Assembly: GCA_013817655.1 (NCBI GenBank)
Contig: JACDCJ010000005.1
Coordinates: 1 to 24,838, forward strand
DNA: 24,838 nucleotides
Origin: Actinosomnolentus pattersoniae (SeqCode)
GTDB taxonomy: Bacteria; Actinomycetota; UBA4738
Direction: 5' to 3'
The notes below the pieces were generated by a model. It was given only the letters and a program-made list of their open reading frames with translations. It made no database searches and was not told the origin of the DNA. The translations under genes were made by a program, and so were the position numbers. Positions 13,927-20,946 of this stretch are shown here, in pieces. The first letter of the stretch is position 1, and each line of letters starts with the position of its first letter.

Positions 13927-15104
13927 CGCCGATCCGATGGATGAAGTCCGAGCATGTCGGTGCCCTCTTCGAGCAGCCTACGGGCATCCGCGTCCTCCGG
14001 CCGGGAGGCCGCCCGGTCGAGGATGTCCAGCGCGGCCGGCGCGTCGAGATCGCGATCCAGGGCTCCGAAGAACGCCTCCCGGCCGGTCGACCCCGCCGGC
14101 ACTCCGCTGTTCCGCGACAGGCCGCCCGCGCTCCGAGCGGCGAACGCCTCCAGATCGCCCTCGTCGAACTCCCAGTCGTCCCTGTAGTGGCGGCGAAGGA
14201 GGAAGCTTCGGATCGTCGCCCCGTCGTAACGCTCCAGGAGATCGCTCACGAACACGAGGTTGCCGAGCGACTTGCTCATCTTGGTCCCGTCCTGCGCGAC
14301 GCTTCCGGTGTGCATCCAGTGGCGGACGAACGGTGCCCCGCTGGGAACGCCCTCCGCCTGGGCCAGCTCGCACTCGTGGTGCGGGTAGATGAGGTCGTCA
14401 CCCCCGCCGTGGATGTCGACCGGACGGCCCAGGAGCCGCAACGCCATGGTCGAGCATTCGATGTGCCACCCTGGCCTGCCTCGCCCCCACGGACTGTCCC
14501 ACCAGGGCTCGTCGGGGGCGGACCGTTGCCACAGGACGAAGTCGAGAGGGTCGTCCTTCTCCGGGTCCTCGGGGTGGCCGCCCCGCTCCTCGGCGAGCCG
14601 CAGCATCTCCTGCCGAGAGAGCCCTGACAGCCGCCCGTACCCCGAGTCGGCCGCGACCCGGAAGTAGACGTTGCCCCCGCGCTCGTACGCGAACCCGGCG
14701 GCCACGAGTCGCTCGACCTCCTCGACCATCTCCGGTACGAACTCGGTGGCCCTGGGCGAGACGGTGGGAGGCACCACGCCCAGGGCACCCATGTCCCTGG
14801 CGAACTTCTCGGTCTCGCGTGCGGCCAGCTCCCGGAAGTCGACACCCCGCTCCCGGGCGACGCGCAGGATGTCGTCGTCCACGTCGGTCACGTTCCGAAC
14901 GTGCGTTACCTCGGCACCCCGGCGTCGCAGGTACCGGACAAGCACGTCGAAGTGAACGTACGTGAATGCGTGGCCCACGTGGGCGGAGTCGTAGGGCGTG
15001 ATGCCGCAGACGTATACGCCCATCCGCGGCCGCGTCTCGACGTCGACGAGCTCCCCCGTCCGTCCGTCGTGTAGCCGCACCGGCCGAGGATACGATGTGT
15101 ACAT
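13923..15104 (-). CDS. Class I cysteine ligase: MshC-like / cysteinyl-tRNA synthetase homologue
   Basis: 393 residues. The class I catalytic motifs are HVGH (42-45, HIGH type) and KMSKS (275-279). Zinc ligands match cysteine enzymes: C33 in YVCGITPYD, C217 in WHIECS, and PHHECE (His242/His243, Glu246). Cysteinyl-tRNA synthetases (about 460 residues) carry nearly 200 residues after KMSKS, including an anticodon-binding domain; here only 114 follow. CGITPYD instead of CGPTVYD and GNLVFV after KMSKS resemble MshC, which ligates cysteine to GlcN-inositol in mycothiol synthesis. I therefore favour an MshC-like ligase, but other parts (DIHGGGDDLIYPHHE) look more CysS-like, so a minimal CysS is possible. 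ATG 15104 starts right at the family N-terminus and overlaps the divergent start codon on the other strand. The lipoprotein gene follows with an ATGA overlap. Confidence 0.82.
   Translation of the reverse strand: MYTSYPRPVRLHDGRTGELVDVETRPRMGVYVCGITPYDSAHVGHAFTYVHFDVLVRYLRRRGAEVTHVRNVTDVDDDILRVARERGVDFRELAARETEKFARDMGALGVVPPTVSPRATEFVPEMVEEVERLVAAGFAYERGGNVYFRVAADSGYGRLSGLSRQEMLRLAEERGGHPEDPEKDDPLDFVLWQRSAPDEPWWDSPWGRGRPGWHIECSTMALRLLGRPVDIHGGGDDLIYPHHECELAQAEGVPSGAPFVRHWMHTGSVAQDGTKMSKSLGNLVFVSDLLERYDGATIRSFLLRRHYRDDWEFDEGDLEAFAARSAGGLSRNSGVPAGSTGREAFFGALDRDLDAPAALDILDRAASRPEDADARRLLEEGTDMLGLHPSDRR
15091..15102 (+). promoter_or_regulatory. Candidate -10 box of a leaderless transcript for the PEBP gene
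   Basis: TACGAT (15091-15096) is a TANNNT -10 element exactly six bases before ATG 15103, the spacing expected when transcription starts at the initiation codon. No good -35 hexamer is visible, and the ligase coding start on the other strand overlaps the site. Confidence 0.4.
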
Positions 15105-15663
15105 GGAGGCGCCGGCGGGGATCGATCCTCGGTCGGGCGCCCTCCTCGCCTTGCTCGCCCTGCTCACCGCGTGTGGCGGTTCCTCCGGTGTCCCCGCCGA
15201 TCCCATCTCGGCCCGAGGCACGCTGCCCGTCACGAGTCCCGCTTTCGCCGACGGGGCGATGATCCCGGTTCGCTCGACGTGCGACGGGGAGGACACCTCG
15301 CCGTCCCTCGCTTGGAGCGTTCCCGTCTCGGTGGCGGAGTGGGCCATCACGATGGAGGACCTCGACGCCGGGTTCGTCCACTGGGTCGCGTACGGCATAC
15401 CCGGCCAGACCTCCGGGCTGCTCGAGGGCCGGCTTCCTCCCGGGTCGAGGCAGGGCAGGAACGACTTCGGAGACATCGGGTACGGCGGTCCCTGTCCTCC
15501 ACGAGAGGACGGGCCGCACCGCTACCGCTTCACGGTGTACGCGCTGGCGAAAGCTCGAGCGGCCAACATGCCGGCGGAGGCCACATTGGACATGCTGCTC
15601 GCCGCCATAGGGTGTTGCGTGCAGGTGTTCGGGACCCTCACCGGGACGTACGACCGCACATGA
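15103..15663 (+). CDS. YbhB/YbcL-family (PEBP, Raf kinase inhibitor-like) lipoprotein
   Basis: 186 residues. A lipoprotein signal peptide (ALLALLALLTAC, Cys24) is followed by a PEBP domain: AFADGAMIPVRSTCDGEDTSPSL, ITMEDLDAGFVHWVAYGIP (the DxD...HW ligand-pocket signature) and GGPCPPREDGPHRYRFTVYAL (the GPxPPxxxxHRYxF signature). Bacterial members bind small anions or phospholipid-like ligands; no enzymatic role is proven. The usual length of about 150-190 is respected. ATG 15103 is preferred because it sits behind a -10-like box; an in-frame GTG at 15097 would add two residues. Its start codon shares two bases with the divergent ligase start (CATG at 15102-15105). Confidence 0.87.
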   Translation: MEAPAGIDPRSGALLALLALLTACGGSSGVPADPISARGTLPVTSPAFADGAMIPVRSTCDGEDTSPSLAWSVPVSVAEWAITMEDLDAGFVHWVAYGIPGQTSGLLEGRLPPGSRQGRNDFGDIGYGGPCPPREDGPHRYRFTVYALAKARAANMPAEATLDMLLAAIGCCVQVFGTLTGTYDRT

Positions 15664-15688
15664 GGGTGAGCCTCGACATGAATGCTCC

Positions 15689-16489
15689 ATGACTGGCTCG
15701 AAGCCAGACCCGCGCGACGTCTCGGGGCTCTTGCTGGACATCGACGGTGTGCTGACGGTCTCCTGGCGCGCGCTTCCCGGAGCTCCCGAGGCTCTGGCGA
15801 GGGTGAGCTCTTCCGGAATCCCCTTCCTGCTGTTGACGAACACCACCGAGCTCACTCGCGCGGACGTCGTTGAACGGCTGCGAAACGCCGGGTTCCGCGT
15901 CCGGCGCGAGGACGTCATGACGGCCCCGACGCTCACGGCGGCCTACCTTCGCTCGTCCCATCCCGGCGCTCGCTGTCTGGTGTTGAGCGCGGTCGACCTC
16001 ACCGAGGACCTCGAGGGGATCGAACTGGTGGAGGACGAAGCTGATGTCGTGGTGATCGGCGGGGCCACGGAGCCTTTCGGAGCGGAGGTGGCGAACCGCG
16101 CCTTCCGGATGCTGCTCGACGGGGCGGCGCTGGTCCTCATGCACAGGAGCCCATCGTGGATGACGGATCAGGGCATGACGCTCGACGCGGGGGTGATGCT
16201 GGCGGCCGGCCTGGAGCAGGCCACCGAGCGGAAGGCCGTCGTGTGCGGCAAGCCTTCACCCGAATGCTTCCGCGCCTCGCTGTCCCTCCTGGACCTGCCG
16301 CCCGAGCGGGCCGCGATGGTCGGTGACGACCTCCGCAACGACGTCCTCGCCGCTCAGTCGGTTGGACTCACGGGCGTCCTCGTACGAACCGGGAAGTTCC
16401 GCGAGGCCGACCTCGAGAGCTCCCCGCGCGTCCCGGACTTCGTGATCGACTCGGTGGCGGTTCTGCCGGAATTGCTCCGGCCGATGTGA
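15689..16489 (+). CDS. HAD-superfamily IIA phosphatase (TIGR01458/LHPP-like)
   Basis: 266 residues with the full set of HAD motifs: I LLLDIDGVL (nucleophile D17, acid/base D19), II LLTNTTE, III KPSPECF (Lys) and IV GDDLRNDV. The cap between motifs II and III is of C2 type as in class IIA enzymes (NagD, LHPP, phosphoglycolate phosphatase). VSWRALPGAPEAL after motif I is typical of the LHPP-like group, which hydrolyses small phosphates or inorganic pyrophosphate/imidodiphosphate; the true substrate is unknown. It is 25 bases downstream of the PEBP gene, probably the same transcript, with only a weak ribosome site. The stop is three bases from the stop of the convergent CBS gene. Confidence 0.87.
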   Translation: MTGSKPDPRDVSGLLLDIDGVLTVSWRALPGAPEALARVSSSGIPFLLLTNTTELTRADVVERLRNAGFRVRREDVMTAPTLTAAYLRSSHPGARCLVLSAVDLTEDLEGIELVEDEADVVVIGGATEPFGAEVANRAFRMLLDGAALVLMHRSPSWMTDQGMTLDAGVMLAAGLEQATERKAVVCGKPSPECFRASLSLLDLPPERAAMVGDDLRNDVLAAQSVGLTGVLVRTGKFREADLESSPRVPDFVIDSVAVLPELLRPM

Positions 16490-16492
16490 TCC

Positions 16493-16867
16493 TCAGGCGT
16501 CGGAGGACGGCCGCGACAGGTCGCGAAGGGACACCACGCCCACGACCCGGTCGTCCTCCATCACCGGAAGGTGACGGAACCCCCCCGCCAGCATCCGATC
16601 GAGCGCGTCCTTCACCAACGTCTCGGGGACGATCGTCTGGGGGTTTCGCGTCATCCAGTGAGAGACGGGGTGGGAGGGGGCGTCGAAGTCCTGAGAGAGA
16701 GCCCGCACGATGTCCCGCTCGGTGAAGATTCCGGCCAGGGAGTCCCCCTCCATCACGAGCGCCGATCCGGCGTGACGGCCGCCCATCACGGTCGCAGCCT
16801 CGGCAACGGTCGTCGAGGGTGACACCGTGATCAGGTTCGTGCTCATCACCTCGCGGATGATCGCCAT
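16493..16867 (-). CDS. Two-CBS-domain protein
   Basis: 124 residues consisting of a CBS pair and little else: IREVMSTNLITVSPSTTVAE...GSALVMEGDSLAGIFTERDIVRAL and HWMTRNPQTIVPETLVKDALDRM...FRHLPVMEDDRVVGVVSLRDL. The TERD and SLRD ends mark the ribose-binding Asp of each motif. CBS pairs bind adenine nucleotides (AMP, ATP, SAM) and often act as stand-alone energy sensors or regulators of other proteins. The start is ATG 16867 behind GGGAAG; a longer open frame to 16990 lacks domain homology. It is tail-to-tail with the HAD gene, separated by only three bases. Confidence 0.88.
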   Translation of the reverse strand: MAIIREVMSTNLITVSPSTTVAEAATVMGGRHAGSALVMEGDSLAGIFTERDIVRALSQDFDAPSHPVSHWMTRNPQTIVPETLVKDALDRMLAGGFRHLPVMEDDRVVGVVSLRDLSRPSSDA

Positions 16868-16877
16868 GTCTTCCCGG

Positions 16878-16905
16878 AGCGTACTCCCGTTGTCCGGGTG
16901 AGCAA
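16878..16905 (-). promoter_or_regulatory. Candidate promoter of the CBS gene
   Basis: On the minus strand TTGCTC (16900-16905) and TACGCT (16878-16883) are spaced by 16 bases, and the -10 box is 10 bases before ATG 16867. The TANNNT shape fits actinobacterial sigma-A promoters; the -35 matches TTGACA in only some positions. Confidence 0.4.
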
Positions 16906-17016
16906 AACCCGGGCCGCGGCGATCGAGCGGTCGAAGGGCGTGCGGTCTCGTGTCGGTGGAGCGGTGGTTCGTTATCGTGGGAGACGGCAATCCGTCCGAC
17001 GGCAGGGAGACGAGAG

Positions 17017-17505
17017 GTGGGCATCCTTCCCGAACCGATCGAGGAGCTTCTGAACACCGCCCTCGTGGGTGAGCTGACCGTGGTCGACGAGCGCGGCCGG
17101 CCGGTCACGCACCCGCTCATCCCGATGTACGACGGCGAGGTCATCTACCTGACATCGAGCATCCTTTTCTCGAAGAAGCTCGAGCACATCAAGGCCAACC
17201 CGAAGGTCTCCCTCTCGATCTCCGACCCGGAGGCCGTGCAGGTGGAGGGCTTCCGGCGGGTCACGATCCAGGGGGACGCCACAATCGACGACTCGGACCT
17301 GCACTCGGGATGGGAGCGCAAGGTGCTTCCCCTATGGCGTAAGAAGGAGCCGGCCATCGACTTCTTTCTAGGGAAGCGGGTCGCGCTGCCGCTCTTCTTC
17401 GAGCGCGGGATCATCGAGCTTCGTCCCAGGCGTGCCTTCCTGTGGGAAGAGGGCCGGACGGATCGGCCTCCCCAGGTCTTCGAGGTCGTCGGAGCGGCAC
17501 GATGA
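17017..17505 (+). CDS. Pyridoxamine 5'-phosphate oxidase-family split-barrel protein
   Basis: 162 residues. LPEPIEELLNTALVGELTVVD..GRPVTHPLIPMYDGEVIYLTSS followed by KKLEHIKANPKVSLSI and RRVTIQGDATI is the N-terminal half of the FMN-binding split beta-barrel used by PNPOx-like, F420-dependent (FDOR) and HugZ-type enzymes. The conserved K..HI..NP.VSL helix-strand contacts the flavin phosphate in relatives. Which cofactor it takes, FMN, F420 or heme, cannot be decided. The start GTG 17017 has AGGGAGA upstream and a TATCGT -10-like box at 16973-16978. The stop overlaps the next gene's start (ATGA), and that neighbour begins with what looks like a second split-barrel domain. Confidence 0.82.
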   Translation: MGILPEPIEELLNTALVGELTVVDERGRPVTHPLIPMYDGEVIYLTSSILFSKKLEHIKANPKVSLSISDPEAVQVEGFRRVTIQGDATIDDSDLHSGWERKVLPLWRKKEPAIDFFLGKRVALPLFFERGIIELRPRRAFLWEEGRTDRPPQVFEVVGAAR

Positions 17506-18875
17506 TCAGCTCGGGCGAGATGCTCGGGAGGCTCGAGGGCAGCTACACCCACGCCGTGATCGCGTTCCTCGACGATTCCGGCTACCCGGTCTCGGTGGCC
17601 ACCTCCTTCGCCGCGCGGCCGGAGCGGGGGGTGGTGCTTCTGGACGAGGTGGCGGGCGAACAGGTCGCTCCGCCTCTCGACAGGGAGGTCAACGTCATCT
17701 TCAGCCACATCCGCCCGCAGCCCGGCCAGGGCTACGACGAGCGGCGGTACGTCTCGCTGTGGGGGACCCTCCAGAGAGCCGGTGGACGGCTCGAGCTCAC
17801 CCCTCGACGGGTTCAGCACTGGGACGAGCAGGAGATGACGTTCTTCGAGTTCTCCGAGCGCGGCGTCCCCCAGGCCCAGCGGTACATGGCGCAGCTTTCG
17901 GAGGAGACGGGAACGCAGGTGAAGCCGAAGCTCTCGTTCGGTTGGCTCTTCCTGCGGGCGACGCGGCTCCCGTTCCTCACGGCCACGGCGGTTCCGGTCT
18001 TCCTGGGGGTGGCGATCGCGGCCCTTCGAGGGCGGTTCGATCTGTGGCTGGCGCTCCTCACGCTCCTAGGGGGCGCCTGCGTCCACCTCGCGCTCAACGT
18101 CGCGAACGACGTCTTCGACACGATGAGCGGGGCGGATCAGGCGAACGTTAACCCGACGCAGTTCAGCGGCGGGTCGCGCGTCATCTACTACGGGTTGCTG
18201 AGCATGCGCCAGATGGTGCTCATCATGGTCGGGTTCTACGTGGCCGGGCTCGGCATCGGCGTCTATCTCGCCGCGACCCGGGGGTGGGCTCTGCTGTGGG
18301 TGGGCGTGGCCGGAGCCCTCATCAGCATCTTCTACACGGCCCCGCCGCTCAGGCTGGTCCACCGCGGAGTTGGCGAGATCACGGTGGCCCTAGGGTTCGG
18401 CCCGATCATGGTGCTCGGGGCGTTCTTCGTGCAGTTCCAGCGGTACACTTTCGAGGCGTTCTACGCGTCGTTGCCGGTCGCGATCCTCATCGCCCTGGTC
18501 CTCTACATGAACGAGGTGCCCGACCGGGCCGGGGACGCGGCAGCGGGGAAGCGAACGCTCCCCGTTCGGCTGTCGAAGGATGCGGTGCTGACGGGCTACG
18601 CCGTCTTCGTGGGGCTGGCCTACGCACTCATCCTCGCCGGAGCACTCACCGGGGTGACCGCGCGACCCGTCGTGATCGCCCTGGCGACCGTTCCACTCGC
18701 GATCGGCGCGTATCGCGGACTCCGGGATTCATACGACAGTCCTTACGCGCTCATGCCGACGATGGCGAAGAACATCCAGCTCCACCTGTTCACGGGGATG
18801 CTCCTCGTGGCGGGCTACGTCATCGCCATCATCGCGGACGCGTCGCTCTCGAATCCGCCGATCTTCCTGCGCTAG
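17502..18875 (+). CDS. Split-barrel domain fused to a MenA/UbiA-type prenyltransferase
   Basis: 457 residues. Residues 1-about 145 resemble another flavin-type split barrel (HAVIAFLDDSGYPVSVAT, EVNVIFSHIRPQPGQGYDERRYVSLWGTL). Residues about 150-457 form an integral-membrane UbiA-superfamily prenyltransferase with several helices and both Mg-diphosphate motifs: NDVFDTMSGAD (N202, D203, D206, D212) and NEVPDRAGDAAAGK (D341, D345, K350), continuing GKRTLPVRL. This motif pair is closest to MenA (1,4-dihydroxy-2-naphthoate prenyltransferase of menaquinone synthesis). A heme O synthase would carry different motifs. Typical MenA is about 300 residues, so the N-terminal domain is a genuine addition. 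The start ATG 17502 overlaps the upstream stop; the open frame to 17442 lies inside that gene. It is followed at 8 bases by the aldo/keto reductase. Confidence 0.83.
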   Translation: MISSGEMLGRLEGSYTHAVIAFLDDSGYPVSVATSFAARPERGVVLLDEVAGEQVAPPLDREVNVIFSHIRPQPGQGYDERRYVSLWGTLQRAGGRLELTPRRVQHWDEQEMTFFEFSERGVPQAQRYMAQLSEETGTQVKPKLSFGWLFLRATRLPFLTATAVPVFLGVAIAALRGRFDLWLALLTLLGGACVHLALNVANDVFDTMSGADQANVNPTQFSGGSRVIYYGLLSMRQMVLIMVGFYVAGLGIGVYLAATRGWALLWVGVAGALISIFYTAPPLRLVHRGVGEITVALGFGPIMVLGAFFVQFQRYTFEAFYASLPVAILIALVLYMNEVPDRAGDAAAGKRTLPVRLSKDAVLTGYAVFVGLAYALILAGALTGVTARPVVIALATVPLAIGAYRGLRDSYDSPYALMPTMAKNIQLHLFTGMLLVAGYVIAIIADASLSNPPIFLR

Positions 18876-18883
18876 TAGACCGG

Positions 18884-19918
18884 GTGGAGTACCGCACGAT
18901 CGGGACGACGGGCGTTCGGGTGAGCGCCTACTGCCTCGGCGCCATGATGTTCGGCGACTGGGGCAACACCGACGAGGACGAGTGCATCCGCATGATCCAC
19001 ACGGCGCTGGACGCGGGGGTGAACTTCGTCGACACGGCCGACGTGTACGGGGCGGGGCGTTCCGAGGAGATCGTCGGCAAGGCGCTCCGAGGGAAGCGAG
19101 ACGGGGTTGTGCTCGCGACGAAGGTCCACGGCGACATGGGGGAGAGGCCCAACGAGGGAGGGAACTCCCGGTTGTGGATCATGCGGGAGGTCGAATCCAG
19201 CCTCCGGCGGCTCCAGACCGACCACATCGACCTGTATCAGATCCACCGTCCCGATCCCGGAACCCACATCGAGGAGACGCTCGGCGCGCTAACCGACCTC
19301 GTCCGCCAGGGCAAGGTCCGATACGTGGGCTCCTCCACGTTCGCGGCGTGGCAGCTCGTCGAGGCGCGATGGGCGAGCGAGCGCCGAGCCCTCGAGCGCT
19401 TCGTCTGCGAGCAGGCGCCCTACTCGATCCTGGCGCGGCACATCGAGTGGGACGTGCTTCCCGTGGCGGAACGGCTCGGCATGGGCGTCATCGTCTGGAG
19501 CCCGCTTGCGGGAGGCTGGCTCTCCGGGAAGTACCGCCGCGGGGAGGAGCCGCCAGGGGATTCGCGCGCCGTCCGCTTTCGGAGCCGCCCGGTGGCCGCG
19601 AGGTACGACCCGAGCCGTCCGGGCAACCAGCGGAAGCTCGACCTGATCGAGAATCTCTCGGCAGTCGCCGACGGAGCCGGGCTGTCGCTTACTCACATGG
19701 CGATCGCCTTCACGCTCGAGCACCCCGGTGTGACGTCGACGATCATCGGTCCCCGGACGCCGGAGCAGCTGGAGGGGCTCCTCGGGGGGATCGACGTCCG
19801 GCTCGACGCCGGCACCCTCGACGCCATCGACCAGGTCGTGCCCGCCGGCTCCGTGGTCGAGGAGGCCGATCGCGGCTGGCAGCCTCCCTGGCTGGAGCCA
19901 GCTGCACGTCGCCGATGA
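18884..19918 (+). CDS. Aldo/keto reductase
   Basis: 344 residues, an AKR (alpha/beta)8 barrel using NADPH. The catalytic tetrad is seen as FVDTADVYGAGRSE (Asp, Tyr), VLATKVHG (Lys) and YQIHRPDP (His). Later NADP-binding elements are VIVWSPLAGGWLSGKY and STIIGPRTPEQLEG. The residue pattern TADVYGAGRSEEIVGKAL and the length fit the AKR subgroup of YajO/Tas-type oxidoreductases acting on small carbonyls. The start is GTG 18884, 8 bases after the prenyltransferase stop (VEYRTIGTTGVRVS is the family N-terminus). The stop overlaps the hemE start as ATGA, tying it into the heme operon, although a role in heme synthesis is not established for this family. Confidence 0.88.
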   Translation: MEYRTIGTTGVRVSAYCLGAMMFGDWGNTDEDECIRMIHTALDAGVNFVDTADVYGAGRSEEIVGKALRGKRDGVVLATKVHGDMGERPNEGGNSRLWIMREVESSLRRLQTDHIDLYQIHRPDPGTHIEETLGALTDLVRQGKVRYVGSSTFAAWQLVEARWASERRALERFVCEQAPYSILARHIEWDVLPVAERLGMGVIVWSPLAGGWLSGKYRRGEEPPGDSRAVRFRSRPVAARYDPSRPGNQRKLDLIENLSAVADGAGLSLTHMAIAFTLEHPGVTSTIIGPRTPEQLEGLLGGIDVRLDAGTLDAIDQVVPAGSVVEEADRGWQPPWLEPAARRR

Positions 19919-20946
19919 TCGATCGCTTCCTCCGCGCCTGCGGACTCCAGGACGTGGACCGCACGCCTGTGTGGTTCATGCGCCAGGCCGGGCGCTATTT
20001 GCCCGAGTACCGGCAGGTCCGCGAGGGCCGGGACGTGCTCGCGATGTGCCGCTCCCCGGACCTCGCGGTGGAGCTGACCCTCCAGCCCATTCGGCGCATG
20101 CCGGTCGATGCGGCGATCCTGTTCTCGGACATCATGGTGCCGGTCGCGGAGATGGGTTCCGGCGTTCGGATCGAGCCGGGCGTGGGTCCGGTCGTGGATT
20201 CCCCGCTGCGCTCGCGCGAAGACATCTCGCGTCTTCGCCGGCTCGAGCCGGATTCGACCGTCCCCCACACGCTCGAGGCGATACGGCTGCTTCGAAAGGA
20301 GCTCGCCGTGCCTCTGATCGGGTTCGCCGGAGGGCCGTTCACGCTGGCGAGCTATCTGGTCGAAGGGGGTCCCTCTCGGACGTGCGAGCGCACGAAGGCG
20401 CTGATGCATTCGGACGAGGAGGCCTGGGCGGACCTCATGGAGACACTCGGCTCGAGCGTGCTCGTCTATCTTCGGGCGCAGGTCGAGGCCGGTGCCCAGG
20501 CCCTCCAGGTGTTCGACAGCTGGGCGGGGGCGCTCGATCCCGAGGACTACACGCACTTCGTGCTCCCGACCATGCGGGAGATCTTCGGAGGGCTGATCGA
20601 CCTAGGGGTCCCGACCATCCACTTCGGGGTGGGGACCGGTGAGCTTCTGAGCCTCCTTCGAGACGCCGGCCCCTCGGTCGTGGGCCTCGACTGGCGGGTT
20701 CCCCTGCACCTCGGGTGGGAGCGGGTTGGGTTCGACGTCGCCGTCCAGGGAAACCTCGATCCAGCGGCCTGCCTCGCTCCGTGGGAGGCCGTGGAGGCGA
20801 AGGCCCTCAACGTGCTCAGGCGAGCGGCCGGACGAACGGGCCACGTGTTCAACCTCGGCCACGGCGTCCTTCCGGACACCCCGCCCGATACGCTGGCGCG
20901 GCTGGTGGACCTGGTCCACGAGCGGACGCAGCGCGGGCCATCGTGA
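19915..20946 (+). CDS. hemE: Uroporphyrinogen decarboxylase
   Basis: 343 residues, the family's usual length. It removes four carboxylates from uroporphyrinogen III to give coproporphyrinogen III in the cytoplasm, without cofactor. Signatures are PVWFMRQAGRYLPEYR (R23 and R27 bind acetate side chains), ILFSDIMVP (catalytic Asp, D72), GFAGGPFTLASYLVEGG (active-site Tyr) and FNLGHGVLP near the C-terminus. It starts at ATG 19915 inside the ATGA overlap with the reductase and ends with a GTGA overlap to the ferrochelatase gene. The order hemE-hemH-hemY-hemQ marks the coproporphyrin-dependent branch used by Actinomycetota and Bacillota. Confidence 0.95.
   Translation: MIDRFLRACGLQDVDRTPVWFMRQAGRYLPEYRQVREGRDVLAMCRSPDLAVELTLQPIRRMPVDAAILFSDIMVPVAEMGSGVRIEPGVGPVVDSPLRSREDISRLRRLEPDSTVPHTLEAIRLLRKELAVPLIGFAGGPFTLASYLVEGGPSRTCERTKALMHSDEEAWADLMETLGSSVLVYLRAQVEAGAQALQVFDSWAGALDPEDYTHFVLPTMREIFGGLIDLGVPTIHFGVGTGELLSLLRDAGPSVVGLDWRVPLHLGWERVGFDVAVQGNLDPAACLAPWEAVEAKALNVLRRAAGRTGHVFNLGHGVLPDTPPDTLARLVDLVHERTQRGPS

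Noticed and set aside
16868..16990. Longer start for the CBS protein
   Set aside because: The added 41 residues have no domain, while ATG 16867 has GGGAAG upstream and begins the first CBS motif.
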